DNA of 64,000 nt from positions 868,001-932,000 of the forward strand of contig OZ247498.1 in the NCBI GenBank assembly GCA_965233675.1. Direction: 5' to 3'. The position numbers and the translations under genes are program-made. The stretch's first letter is position 1. Each line of letters starts with the position of its first letter. The stretch is from SZUA-309 sp965233675. Lineage in GTDB: Bacteria > Pseudomonadota > Gammaproteobacteria > Pseudomonadales > Azotimanducaceae. Positions 7,147 to 15,689 of this stretch are shown here, piece after piece. The notes beneath the pieces were generated by a model, which saw only the letters and a list, made by a program, of their open reading frames with translations, was not told the DNA's origin and ran no database searches.

Positions 7147-8334
7147 ATGTCTAACAACGCGGATTTTCTACTCGCCGTCGGTGCGTTTCTTCTGCTCGGG
7201 ATCGCAGCCGACGTGATCGGTCGGCGGACGATGGTTCCCCGGGTCACCCTGATCCTCTGCTGCGGCATTCTGATTGGCGATGAAGTGCTCGGGTTGATTC
7301 CGGGGTCGGTCCACGAACGCTTCCCGCTGATCACCGACATGGCGCTGATGATGGTGGGGTTTCTGCTTGGCGGACGTCTGCGGCTGGACGCGCTGCGGGC
7401 CGACGGCCCCCAGGTGCTGTGGATCTCGATCATCGCTGCGCTGGGAACCACCGCGCTGGTATCCCTGGCGCTGTGGCTGCTCGGCGTGCCGACGGCGGCG
7501 GCGGTGCTGCTCGGATGCGTGGCAGCGGCCACCGCCCCGGCCGCCACGCTGGATACGCTCATGGTTTACGGGAAGGATGGCCGTTTCGGGCGTCTGCTGG
7601 CGGCGGTGGTCGCCATCGACGATGCCTGGGCGCTGATCCTGTTCAGCCTGGGGCTGGCCTTCATTGCCTTGCTGAATGGGGACAGCCAGATTGCAGGGAC
7701 GTTGCAGGCAGCAGGGTGGGATCTGGGTGGCGCACTCCTGCTGGGGGTGGCGATCGGTCTGCCGGCCGCCTATCTGACCGGGCGGGTGAAACCGGGTCAG
7801 CCGATGCTGATGGAAGCGCTGGGACTGGTTCTGGTGTGTGGCGGCGCCGCTCTGGTGCTCGACGTCTCCTATCTGCTCGCCTGCATGACCCTGGGAATGG
7901 TGATTGCCAACCTTGCCCGCCATCACGACTACCCCTTCCATGAAATCGAAAATATCGAGTGGCCGTTCATGGTGCTCTTTTTCATGCTTGCCGGTGCATC
8001 TCTCGAACTGTCGGCGCTGTTGCAGATCGGCCTGGTTGCGACCGCCTTTGTGGCCGCCAGGATTGCCGGCAAGGTTCTGGGTGCTGCGGTGGGTGCCCGT
8101 CTGAGCCATGCGGGTCCGGTGGTGAGCCGTTGGATGGGGATGGCCCTGCTTCCCCAGGCGGGCGTACCCATCGGTATGGCTCTGCTCGCAGGAGAGCGGT
8201 ATCCAGAGTACCGGGACGTGATTCTGTCGGTCGTGATCGGCACAACGGTGATCTTTGAACTGATCGGCCCGCTGGCGACCCGGGTTGCCCTGGCTCGAGC
8301 CGCAGAGGCGGAATCCCGTAGCGATCAGACATAA
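7147..8334 (+). CDS. Cation/proton antiporter (CPA2, Kef/NapA-like)
   Basis: 395 residues with about twelve membrane segments. The ion-binding double Asp is in VVAIDDAWALILF (about residues 158-159), preceded by CVAAATAPAATLDTL, the unwound-helix region of CPA2 exchangers. Paired Asp generally marks electrogenic exchange, although the transported ion cannot be read from the sequence. There is no TrkA-N/RCK domain, unlike KefB/KefC. ATG follows the permease stop with no gap, so it is probably co-transcribed with the efflux operon. Confidence 0.85.
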   Translation: MSNNADFLLAVGAFLLLGIAADVIGRRTMVPRVTLILCCGILIGDEVLGLIPGSVHERFPLITDMALMMVGFLLGGRLRLDALRADGPQVLWISIIAALGTTALVSLALWLLGVPTAAAVLLGCVAAATAPAATLDTLMVYGKDGRFGRLLAAVVAIDDAWALILFSLGLAFIALLNGDSQIAGTLQAAGWDLGGALLLGVAIGLPAAYLTGRVKPGQPMLMEALGLVLVCGGAALVLDVSYLLACMTLGMVIANLARHHDYPFHEIENIEWPFMVLFFMLAGASLELSALLQIGLVATAFVAARIAGKVLGAAVGARLSHAGPVVSRWMGMALLPQAGVPIGMALLAGERYPEYRDVILSVVIGTTVIFELIGPLATRVALARAAEAESRSDQT

Positions 8335-8336
8335 AA

Positions 8337-8356
8337 AAGCCGCCCGAAGGCGGCTT
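8337..8356. terminator. Intrinsic terminator hairpin; T-tract on the minus strand
   Basis: AAGCCGCC and GGCGGCTT form a perfect 8-bp stem with a CGAA loop, starting 2 nt after the antiporter stop. The uninterrupted T run (TTTTTT) follows the stem only on the minus strand; on the plus strand it is followed by GAGTTCG. It may end plus-strand transcription weakly and antisense or minus-strand transcription efficiently. Confidence 0.75.
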
Positions 8357-8631
8357 GAGTTCGTCCTGTTATCGTTTTTGTTCAGGACTGAATTCGCTTT
8401 CCCCTCCCCTAGTATCCGGGCCCGTTTTCACGGACTCGATAGGGCAAAACGAGCGAAGAAAGTAACAGGAACTTTTCCTGCAATCAACAAGTTAAGATGA
8501 TTTCCGTAGTTTTTATTGAGGTTGGCTCCGGCGGGATGCAGTCCGCTCGGACGCGAATTCACTAAAACGGACCTGTTTCCCGTTCCGCAGCCTGCTAGTC
8601 TTTCCGGCGGACAACGATTCGGGAGAGAACC

Positions 8632-9681
8632 ATGAGGACCGGGACACCGCTTGCAGAGCAACCGCTGGCGCTGAAGGGCGCGCCGGGATCGCCGTACACG
8701 CGCAAGATGCTGGCCGTACTGCGCTATCGTCGAATTCCCTACCGGCTGCTGGTGGGTGATCAGGCGGAATCGATGGGCATGCCGGAACCGAAAGTCGGCC
8801 TGCTCCCGACCTTTTACTTTCCGGATGAGTCGGGCGCGCCGGAGGCCGTGGTGGATTCCACACCGATCATCCGACGCCTGGAAGCTGAGTATCCGACCCG
8901 TTCCGTCCTGCCGGATGATCCGGTGCTGAACTTCGTCGATTACCTGCTCGAGGACTACGGAGATGAGTGGCTGACCAAAGCCATGTTTCACTACCGCTGG
9001 TACTACGCGCCGGACATCGAGCGGGCCGGAGAAATCCTGCCACGGTGGCGGAACCTCCGGGCGACTGACGAGGAAATCACCCCCATCTCGAAGTTCATAG
9101 CCGAACGGCAGATCTCGAGACTGTATGTGGTGGGCAGCAATGACACCACGGCGCCGGTGATCGAGGCCAGTTACCTTCGATTTCTCGAGCTGTTTCGCGC
9201 GCATCTGCCCAACGGCGGCTTCCTGCTCGGCAGTCGGCCGGGTTCAGCGGACTTCGCGATCTACGGTCAACTCACTCAGCTGGCGGCATTCGACCCGACC
9301 CCGATGGCTGAAACGCTCCGTCGTGCGCCGCAGGTTTATGCCTGGACGAGTGTGGTGGACGACCTGTCCGGGCTGGAACCGGAACCGGGAGACTGGTTTG
9401 ACCGGGACGAACTCCCGGACACGCTGAAAGCGCTGCTGACCGAAGTAGGGCGTACCTATGTGCCCGTGCTGCTGGCGAACGCCGCGGCGATTGATGCAGG
9501 TGCAGAGGAAGTGCAGACCGAGATAGAGGGCAAAGCCTGGGTGCAGAAACCGTTTCCCTATCAGGCGCGTTGCCTGCAGTGGTTGCGTCAGGCCTACGTG
9601 GGGCTCGATGGGGAAGATCGCGACCGGGTGGACGATCTGCTCGCTGGAACGGGTTGCGAAGCCCTGTTTGCCCGGCCGTGA
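8632..9681 (+). CDS. Glutathione S-transferase-family protein
   Basis: 349 residues. The N-terminus has a thioredoxin-like GST fold: KGAPGSPYTRKMLAVLRYRRIPYRLL, then a cis-Pro region (VGLLPTFYFPDE) and the glutathione-binding DSTPIIRRLE. The C-terminal part is helical and longer than the usual GST of about 210 residues, with FLLGSRPGSADFAIYGQL as the conserved N-capping motif of the C-domain. The substrate is unknown. A purine-rich GGGAGAG just upstream supports ATG. It is monocistronic. The 297 bp upstream hold no gene; they contain one small inverted repeat, CAGGAA-ctt-TTCCTG near 8465. Confidence 0.8.
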   Translation: MRTGTPLAEQPLALKGAPGSPYTRKMLAVLRYRRIPYRLLVGDQAESMGMPEPKVGLLPTFYFPDESGAPEAVVDSTPIIRRLEAEYPTRSVLPDDPVLNFVDYLLEDYGDEWLTKAMFHYRWYYAPDIERAGEILPRWRNLRATDEEITPISKFIAERQISRLYVVGSNDTTAPVIEASYLRFLELFRAHLPNGGFLLGSRPGSADFAIYGQLTQLAAFDPTPMAETLRRAPQVYAWTSVVDDLSGLEPEPGDWFDRDELPDTLKALLTEVGRTYVPVLLANAAAIDAGAEEVQTEIEGKAWVQKPFPYQARCLQWLRQAYVGLDGEDRDRVDDLLAGTGCEALFARP

Positions 9682-9693
9682 CCGGTCAGGGCT

Positions 9694-9987
9694 TCAGCGT
9701 CGTCCAAGGGACTGCATAACCGCCTCGGCGGACAGCCAGAAGGCCAGTTGCAGGCGTCGATGGAGCGGCAGTCCCCGGCTCTGCCGCCAGCGCAGGCGCC
9801 AACCCCGCCAGGCGGGATGCCGGGCGAGTCGTCGTTCGAATCGGGGGGAAAGGGCAGACACGCAGACGGCGGCCACGATCAGGAACAGAAAGCCCGGCAG
9901 GATGGGGATCAGCAGGCCGATTAACCCGAGCAGGGTGAAGAGTATGGCGGCCAGGACAAGTGCAGTGCGTTTGAGCATCCAGTTCAA
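9694..9987 (-). CDS. YbaN/DUF454-family small inner-membrane protein
   Basis: 97 residues. Two N-terminal hydrophobic segments (ALVLAAILFTLLGLIGLLIPILPGFLFLIVAAVCVSALS, about residues 9-46) include the LPGFLFL motif of the DUF454/YbaN family. They are followed by a basic cytoplasmic tail (FERRLARHPAWRGWRLRWR). The length is close to typical YbaN (about 125) but slightly short. Function in the family is unknown. It is convergent with the GST gene, 12 bp apart. The 252 bp between its start and the next gene show no ORF. Confidence 0.8.
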   Translation of the reverse strand: MNWMLKRTALVLAAILFTLLGLIGLLIPILPGFLFLIVAAVCVSALSPRFERRLARHPAWRGWRLRWRQSRGLPLHRRLQLAFWLSAEAVMQSLGRR

Positions 9988-10239
9988 TCTCTTGAGCGTT
10001 ACCGGAATGGTCCAAGTCTAGTTCTAAGTCTCTTGCGACCCTTTCAACCGTTTTAAACCTTGCAACCCTTGTGCCATAGTTAAGTTGTTGATTTATAAGG
10101 CCTGATTCGGCGAGTCAGGTGGTGGGAATTCCCAATATCTGGCCATATTCACCGGCCAGACTCCTTACAACCCCTTAACCCCGGCGTCACCTTCTCTCTC
10201 TATCCTCGCTCATTCGTTTGAATATCGATTGAGGACACG

Positions 10240-10440
10240 ATGCAGGACATTCTGGGACGGACATTTTCCGTGGGGGACGGGAAATATCGAGTGGTAGACG
10301 TCCGACAGCTTTCGGGTGAAGTCATGGTTTACGCGGAACAGACGGTCGAAGAAGTTGCCCCAGACGGCAAACCCCTTCGGGCCGCCTTTCACTATGGCGA
10401 TATTGCCGCCCGGCTCGAAACCGGGAATCGGATCGGCTGA
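10240..10440 (+). CDS. Small hypothetical protein (66 aa)
   Basis: 66 residues (MQDILGRTFSVGDGKYRVVD...), beta-rich in appearance, with no signal peptide. The reading frame alternates hydrophobic and charged residues (KYRVVDVRQLSGEVMVYAEQ), as in a small beta-barrel or SH3-like fold. The GAGG at 10231-10234 before ATG is a fair ribosome site. I do not recognise the family, but the compact, plausible composition supports a real gene. Confidence 0.6.
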   Translation: MQDILGRTFSVGDGKYRVVDVRQLSGEVMVYAEQTVEEVAPDGKPLRAAFHYGDIAARLETGNRIG

Positions 10441-10512
10441 CATATGGTCGTCATCGCCGCTGCGTAAGCTCCGGATCTGCAAGCGTTACGCAGTGAAAAA
10501 CGAAGCGGATCC

Positions 10513-10665
10513 ATGGAACTGGAAGAAATGACCGAGCCGGTGTGGCCGGCGGAAGACCCCGTAGAATACGATCTCGAGCAGGACGATGCCCCGACAGGGT
10601 GGGCGTCTGACCATCCTGGATACCCTGCGGCAGACCCGACCTGGGTCGATGCCTACGAGTTATGA
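10513..10665 (+). CDS. Possible 50-aa acidic small protein
   Basis: An ORF of 50 codons (MELEEMTEPVWPAEDPVEYD...) that is strikingly acidic and rich in Pro and Trp (three Trp), ending VDAYEL. The ribosome site is weak (GAAG). It lies 72 bp after the 66-aa gene in the same direction and could be co-transcribed. The remaining 242 bp up to the next gene show nothing I can support. No family is recognised; the biased composition is the only sign that it is coding. Confidence 0.35.
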   Translation: MELEEMTEPVWPAEDPVEYDLEQDDAPTGWASDHPGYPAADPTWVDAYEL

Positions 10666-10907
10666 CGCGCTGAGCCCTGCCAGGGATGCTCGAGCCTCTG
10701 CCCAGCTCAGGCATCACGCTGTGTCACACTTCCCATTTGAACCTTATCTCTCTGATTTCGTGACCTTTTCCACGGCTTGACGGTCGCTCTCCTGATTTAA
10801 TTCCGGTGTCCGGAAGTGTCGGCCAGTGGCCGGGTAGTCCGGTGGTTGACTGCAGGTGGCTCGTCAATGTGCGAGTGCCGCGTTTTCGCAATGGATGACG
10901 GAAAGTC

Positions 10908-11696
10908 GTGACAGAGCAGGATGGATACGAGGAGGCCGTATTGCTGTTCGATGCCGATCTGAATGGCATCGATTCAGAGTACACGTCTTCAGATTTTGAG
11001 GCGTTGATCGCGGGTGGCGCCTGCCTCAGCCAGTTCGCCGCCAGCGTCGTGCATGCCGCGTTCGCCGTGGTTGGCTCGGCCTTGTCCGTGCGGGCCATGG
11101 TGTTCTTTACCTTCAAGGTGGATGAGGACGGGCTGGCCAATCCCAATTTCAATCTGCCGCTCCGCTATCTGGCGGACAATGCGGGCCTCGGCCCGGATCT
11201 CGGCGCCGGGCCGATTCGCCTCGCCTGCCGTGGCCAGTGTCCGGTTCCCTGGCACTCCGTGAACATGTGGGAGCCCAGTGCGGATCCGGACAGTGGCGCC
11301 ATCGCCCTGGTCCAGAAGGTGGTCTGGCGGAACCGGCTGGGCCTCAAGCCATCCGGCGCCATCGATGCGGTGCTGGAGGCAGACAGCATGCACCTGATCG
11401 AAAATGGGCACGAAGGTGCCGGTGGCCAGATGGTCAATCAGAAAGTCATGGAAGCACGTCTGACGGAGACCTTCGGCGAAGAGGGTAAGGTCAATTTGGA
11501 GAACCTGATCCGGCAGCACAACGATCGTCTGTCGCAGGTGTCGAGTAAGTACCGCCAGGAACTGGCGGAACAGCAGCAGGTTTATCTCACCCAGATCCGG
11601 GACTGCCGGGACGAAATCCGTGAACTGAAGTCGGAGTTGCGTCAGGAACAGCAGAAAAGCCGGCGTCTGCAGTCACTTCTGCGCGGCGATCCTTAG
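10908..11696 (+). CDS. Hypothetical protein with C-terminal coiled coil
   Basis: 262 residues from GTG, with GGAAAG just upstream. Residues 1 to about 195 form a soluble mixed domain without recognisable motifs (PLRYLADNAGLGPDLG and RLACRGQCPVPWHSVNMWEP stand out). Residues about 200-258 form a charged heptad-like coiled coil (NLIRQHNDRLSQVSSKYRQE... to QKSRRLQSLLRG). No signal peptide or membrane segment is seen. It is likely a cytosolic scaffold or oligomeric protein of unknown role. Good coding composition throughout supports the call. Confidence 0.7.
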   Translation: MTEQDGYEEAVLLFDADLNGIDSEYTSSDFEALIAGGACLSQFAASVVHAAFAVVGSALSVRAMVFFTFKVDEDGLANPNFNLPLRYLADNAGLGPDLGAGPIRLACRGQCPVPWHSVNMWEPSADPDSGAIALVQKVVWRNRLGLKPSGAIDAVLEADSMHLIENGHEGAGGQMVNQKVMEARLTETFGEEGKVNLENLIRQHNDRLSQVSSKYRQELAEQQQVYLTQIRDCRDEIRELKSELRQEQQKSRRLQSLLRGDP

Positions 11697-11716
11697 ACCG
11701 TCGACCGCGCCTGGAT

Positions 11717-12223
11717 CTACAGCGTCTCCGCTGGCGCCTCGGCGGGCAACTGGGCAGGCAGATCCGGTACCTGTCCGGTCATCATCATGTACAGGCTGGT
11801 CAACAGGATCAGCACGAAGAACAGCGTCGTCCCGGTCAGAAATCCCACCAGCGCCGCCCGGACGCTGGAGTGCATCGGGTGCCCGTGTTCCGCGTGGTAG
11901 TCAAGCACGGCGCCCTGCAGTCGATCCGTGGTGAACCAGGCGAGCAGGGCCTGAGCGACGGTGAAGATCAGAGCAACGCCGAGCGTCTGCGGCAGTATGA
12001 AGGTGATTCCGATGAATGCCAGGAAGATGGCGACGCCAATGAGGCCCACGGACCTGGCCAGATTTGCTCTGCCGAGGGCCAGGTAGTTCAGCGCGATCAT
12101 CAGCACACCGGCCGCGAGCGAGCCGAGGATGGTGCCGATAATGATGCCACGGGTGCTGTAGAGCGGTGCGCCAGGGCTTTCGTACCCGGACGATTGCCCG
12201 GAAGGTTGATCGTGTTCAGACAT
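11717..12223 (-). CDS. Four-TM membrane protein, function unknown
   Basis: 168 residues from ATG 12223. A longer in-frame ORF begins at 12373, but it would overlap the divergent DsbA-like gene by 107 bp and begins with low-complexity sequence, so the short start MSEHDQPSGQ is preferred. After a soluble N-terminus come four hydrophobic segments, at about residues 30-50, 60-100 (two) and 135-157. The C-terminus is Ala/Pro/Glu-rich (LPAQLPAEAPAETL). No family is recognised. Confidence 0.6.
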   Translation of the reverse strand: MSEHDQPSGQSSGYESPGAPLYSTRGIIIGTILGSLAAGVLMIALNYLALGRANLARSVGLIGVAIFLAFIGITFILPQTLGVALIFTVAQALLAWFTTDRLQGAVLDYHAEHGHPMHSSVRAALVGFLTGTTLFFVLILLTSLYMMMTGQVPDLPAQLPAEAPAETL

Positions 12224-12266
12224 GCGCGGATGATGATACAGAATCCCGGCGTGAGGAAGCCTGCGC

Positions 12267-12905
12267 ATGAACCTTGAGATTTTCTCCGACCTGATCTGCC
12301 CCTGGTGTTTCATCGGCAAGCGACGGCTGGATGAAGCGCTGGCTACGGGTGTGGGCGACGGGGTGAACATCATCTGGCGCGCCTATCAGCTTTATCCGAC
12401 TATTCCGCCGGAAGGTATGGATCGGGCGGAGTTCGCCAGACTGCGATACCGGGGTGCCGATCAGTCCGCCGTCCGTGCTCAGATCGAATCCGAAGCGCAG
12501 CGTATCGGCATCGACATGGGCTTTGATCGGATCAGCCGCATGCCGAACACTTTCCCTGGCCACCGCCTGATCCATCACGCCCGCGAACACGGTGTGCAGC
12601 ATGCGCTGTCTGATCAACTCTTCTCTGCCTACTTCGAACGGGGTGAAGACGTGGGTGATCAGCAGGTGCTTGTGAATGCGGCGGAGTCCGTCGGCATGGA
12701 CCCGGCTGCGACTGCTGCCTACCTCGCATCGGATGCGGGAGTGGAAGCGGTGACGCGGGAGATCGAACGGGCTTCCGCCATTGGCGTCACGGGCGTGCCG
12801 TGCTTCATTTTCGCCGGCGCCTATGCGCTGCCGGGCGCTCAGGAGCCGGAGGTGATCGCTCAGGTCATTGAACGGGCGAAGGCCAGGCTGTCCGAACCTG
12901 CCTGA
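12267..12905 (+). CDS. DsbA-family (FrnE-like) thioredoxin-fold oxidoreductase
   Basis: 212 residues. The active site CPWC is in IFSDLICPWCFIGKRRLDEAL (residues about 11-14). The helical insertion and the C-terminal cis-Pro motif GVTGVPCFIFAG are characteristic of FrnE/2-hydroxychromene-2-carboxylate isomerase-like DsbA proteins. There is no signal peptide, so it should act in the cytoplasm in thiol-disulfide exchange, unlike periplasmic DsbA. The second Cys near the cis-Pro (VPCF) is notable, because FrnE has additional functional cysteines. Confidence 0.85.
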   Translation: MNLEIFSDLICPWCFIGKRRLDEALATGVGDGVNIIWRAYQLYPTIPPEGMDRAEFARLRYRGADQSAVRAQIESEAQRIGIDMGFDRISRMPNTFPGHRLIHHAREHGVQHALSDQLFSAYFERGEDVGDQQVLVNAAESVGMDPAATAAYLASDAGVEAVTREIERASAIGVTGVPCFIFAGAYALPGAQEPEVIAQVIERAKARLSEPA

Positions 12906-12943
12906 GGGTCTCCGTCAGCAGACGGTCGTGGCAGGCCGCACGG

Positions 12944-13144
12944 TCAGGTGGTGGGTAGCGTCAGTTTCGGTGTCACGGGCTGGCTGAACGTATGCTTGGT
13001 CAGCACGCCGTAGACATGTCCGCATTCGTTGCAGTGCACGACGATGAACCAGGGCTGACGGGTTCTGGATCGTTCGTTGCTCTCCCGGGAGATGATGTGG
13101 TCCATGCCTGCCACACCGCACTCCGGGCACTTCGGCTCGGCCAT
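12944..13144 (-). CDS. Small zinc-ribbon protein
   Basis: 66 residues with two Cys pairs, CPEC (6-9) and CNEC (about 38-41), spaced as in a rubredoxin-type zinc ribbon. In between is a predicted beta strand (PWFIVVHC), followed by GHVYGV. It overlaps the cysE stop by one base (TGATG), indicating translational coupling with cysE. Its function is unknown; it may bind zinc or a nucleic acid. Confidence 0.7.
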   Translation of the reverse strand: MAEPKCPECGVAGMDHIISRESNERSRTRQPWFIVVHCNECGHVYGVLTKHTFSQPVTPKLTLPTT

Positions 13145-14001
13145 CAGACCTCCCAGTTCTGATTCATGTCGTGTGATGGCACGGCCTCGGCCGTTCGGCC
13201 GACGATCTTGGCAGGGACGCCGGCGACGGTGACGTGGGCGGGTACGTTATCCAGCACGACGCTTCCGGCCCCGACCTTGGCGCCCTCGCCAACCTCGATG
13301 TTACCGATGACCTTACAGCCTGCGGCCAGCAGCACACCGCGTCTGATCTTGGGATGCCGGTCGCCGCCCGCTTTGCCCGTGCCGCCCAGGGTGACCGAAT
13401 GCAGAATCGAGACATCGTCTTCGATCACCGCCGTTTCGCCGACCACAATCCCGGTGGCGTGGTCCAGCATGATGCCGGAACCGACCCTGGCGGCCGGGTG
13501 GAAATCCACACCCAGGGTGACGCTGATCTGACTCTGGAAAAACTGGGCCAGCGTCTGCCGGCCGTTCTGCCACAGCCAGTTGGCGATGCGGTGTGCCTGG
13601 AGCGCATGAAAGCCTTTGTAGAACAGGAAGGGCGTGCTGAGGTCCTCGCACGCCGGATCCCGGGAGAAGATGGCGAGCATGTCGATCTCGGCGGCGCGCA
13701 GAATGTCCGGGTCGTCTTCCATGGCTTCCTTGATCACATCCCGGATCAGCATGGTGGGCAGCATGGGGTTGTCGAGTTTCGACGCCAGCCGGAAGCTCAG
13801 TGCGGATCCGAAGGTCTGATGGTTGAGAATGGTGGCGTGGAAGTAGCTGCCGAGGATGGGCTCTTCCGACGCTTTGGCGTGGGCCTCCGAACGCATCATG
13901 TGCCAGAGATCGTCGGTATCGTTTACCGGACGTTCCACGGATATCTCGCGCAGCAGTTCGGCATAGCGCTCGTGAATGTTCGGTGTGAGAACACTGCTCA
14001 T
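13144..14001 (-). CDS. cysE: Serine O-acetyltransferase
   Basis: 285 residues. The N-terminal helical SATase domain (LWHMMRSEAHAKASEEPILGSYFHATILNH) is followed by a left-handed beta-helix of hexapeptide repeats, with DFHPAARVGSGIMLDHATGIV providing the catalytic Asp/His pair. The C-terminal tail (HDMNQNWEV) does not end in the Ile usual in E. coli CysE. It converts serine and acetyl-CoA to O-acetylserine, the cysteine precursor. The D-cysteine desulfhydrase lies 10 kb away, so no operon link is claimed. Confidence 0.93.
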   Translation of the reverse strand: MSSVLTPNIHERYAELLREISVERPVNDTDDLWHMMRSEAHAKASEEPILGSYFHATILNHQTFGSALSFRLASKLDNPMLPTMLIRDVIKEAMEDDPDILRAAEIDMLAIFSRDPACEDLSTPFLFYKGFHALQAHRIANWLWQNGRQTLAQFFQSQISVTLGVDFHPAARVGSGIMLDHATGIVVGETAVIEDDVSILHSVTLGGTGKAGGDRHPKIRRGVLLAAGCKVIGNIEVGEGAKVGAGSVVLDNVPAHVTVAGVPAKIVGRTAEAVPSHDMNQNWEV

Positions 14002-14159
14002 TGTCTTCGTACTCCGATAGCGAAGTGCAGGCGATTCTGAATCCGCCCTGCAGCCTGGTGATGCAGGTTCATAACCTCAAAACCCGGCATTGTTCCGTTC
14101 TGTCACGCAGGTTAACGTGCTGATGATTGGGATAGTACTTCTCTTAGGACATCTGGGCG

Positions 14160-15068
14160 ATGACAAGTTCATTTTCTACGGTCGGTCTGATCGGCCGCCG
14201 TGGCACCGCGACCATTCGCGATTCACTGGAGACCGTTCTCAGTCTGCTGCTCGAGAAAGGGGTTCGGGTGGTGGTGGAGGAAGACACCGCCACCATCATG
14301 GGCAACGGCCAGCGCAGCGATCGCGATCAGTATGAGCGGGCGCCGAGACTCGAGCTTGGCGAGCGGACGGATCTGATCGTGGTGGTGGGCGGTGATGGAA
14401 GTCTGCTCGGGGTGGGGCGTGATCTGGCGCATTCCGGTGTGCCCGTGGTCGGTGTGAATCGGGGCGGACTCGGTTTTCTCGCCGACATCGCCCCGGAACA
14501 GATCGACACGGCGCTAGGCGAGGTGCTGGCCGGCAGGTTCCGCGAGGAAGACCACTTTCTTCTTCATGCCCGGATCAAGCGGGATGGGGTGGAGGTGGCC
14601 GATTCTCCCGCGCTCAACGATGTGGTGGTGCATCTGGGTGGCATGGCCCGGATGATGGAGATCTCGTTGTGGATCGACGATGAGTTCGTTTACGAGCAGC
14701 GCTCGGATGGTCTCATCATTGCCTCACCCACCGGTTCAACGGCTTATGCACTGAGCGCTGGCGGACCGATCATGCACCCGAGTCTGGATGCCATCGTGGT
14801 GGTGCCCATGTTCCCGCATACGTTGACTTCCCGTCCGCTGGTGGTCCGCGGCCGGTCGGAAATCCGGGTCCGGGTGGGCAGCGAAGACCCGGAGGTGCGG
14901 GTGAGTTGTGATTCGCAGGTGGATCTGCTGCTGGATCCGGGCGATGAGGTGGTGATCTCCAAATACGAAACGCCGCTGCGACTCATTTACCCGATGGAAC
15001 ACAGTTTCTTTGACTCCTGCCGGAGCAAGCTCGACTGGGCGTCACGTCTGGGTGGTGGCAACGAGTGA
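14160..15068 (+). CDS. nadK: NAD kinase
   Basis: 302 residues. GGDGSLLGVGRDL (about residue 77) is the NAD kinase signature. NRGGLGFLADI and SPTGSTAYALSAGGPI are the other conserved substrate-binding motifs. The length matches the family (about 290-300). The enzyme is cytosolic and makes NADP+ from NAD+ and ATP. It is divergent from cysE, with 158 bp between them that show no further ORF. Confidence 0.95.
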   Translation: MTSSFSTVGLIGRRGTATIRDSLETVLSLLLEKGVRVVVEEDTATIMGNGQRSDRDQYERAPRLELGERTDLIVVVGGDGSLLGVGRDLAHSGVPVVGVNRGGLGFLADIAPEQIDTALGEVLAGRFREEDHFLLHARIKRDGVEVADSPALNDVVVHLGGMARMMEISLWIDDEFVYEQRSDGLIIASPTGSTAYALSAGGPIMHPSLDAIVVVPMFPHTLTSRPLVVRGRSEIRVRVGSEDPEVRVSCDSQVDLLLDPGDEVVISKYETPLRLIYPMEHSFFDSCRSKLDWASRLGGGNE

Positions 15069-15080
15069 GTTACCTGTCCC

Positions 15081-15689
15081 TCAATTCAGCCGCTGTGCAG
15101 CGCCGGGCGTATCCACGTCTGCCAGCACGCCGGGGTCACTGACGGGTATCCGGATGAGACCCTCACTATTTCTGAGGATCGTCCGCGCGCCCTCATCTCC
15201 CGTCAGTCGGGACATCTGCTCAAAACAGGTGTCAGGGAAGGTCACCGGATGTCCCGGTGTGCCCTGATACACGGGCTGTACGATCTCCGACGCCCGGGCC
15301 GCGTAGAACACGTCGAGCAGTTCAGTGAGAGTCGTTGGCGATATGAACGGCATATCGGCCAGGGCGACGGATACCCACCGCCAGTGATCGGCGATGGTTC
15401 GAATACCGGCTGCCAGTGAGTGGCCCATGCCAAGCTCGGCATCCACGGACAGGGCTACCTCCGGGCTGCCGGGCAGGGCGCGTACCTGTCTGGCAATCGA
15501 TTCGTCTTCCGGTCGCAGAACGACGCAAAGATCTGCATACACTTCGGCGTAGCGGGACACCGTTGCTTCGAGCAGGGTCCGGCCGTCTTTCAGTGTGTGT
15601 GTTCGTTTGTCAGATCCGAAGCGGCGACCAAATCCGGCCGCGAGGATCAGCGCGCCACCGCGAGGACGGGTCTGTGATTCAGCCGGCAC
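15081..15689 (-). CDS. MobA-like nucleotidyltransferase (MocA type)
   Basis: 202 residues. The N-terminal nucleotide-binding motif LILAAGFGRRFGSDKRT is close to the LAAGxSxRMGxxK signature, and ALADMPFISPTTL carries the metal-binding Asp. The GTPGHPVTFP motif is typical of CTP:molybdopterin cytidylyltransferases (MocA) that make the MCD cofactor for xanthine-dehydrogenase-type enzymes. It overlaps xdhC by 11 nt. No xdhAB or coxMSL genes lie in the window, so the client enzyme must be elsewhere. Confidence 0.8.
   Translation of the reverse strand: MPAESQTRPRGGALILAAGFGRRFGSDKRTHTLKDGRTLLEATVSRYAEVYADLCVVLRPEDESIARQVRALPGSPEVALSVDAELGMGHSLAAGIRTIADHWRWVSVALADMPFISPTTLTELLDVFYAARASEIVQPVYQGTPGHPVTFPDTCFEQMSRLTGDEGARTILRNSEGLIRIPVSDPGVLADVDTPGAAQRLN

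Noticed and set aside
12224..12373. Longer N-terminus of the four-TM protein
   Set aside because: It would overlap the divergent DsbA-like gene by 107 bp and is low-complexity Ser/Arg.
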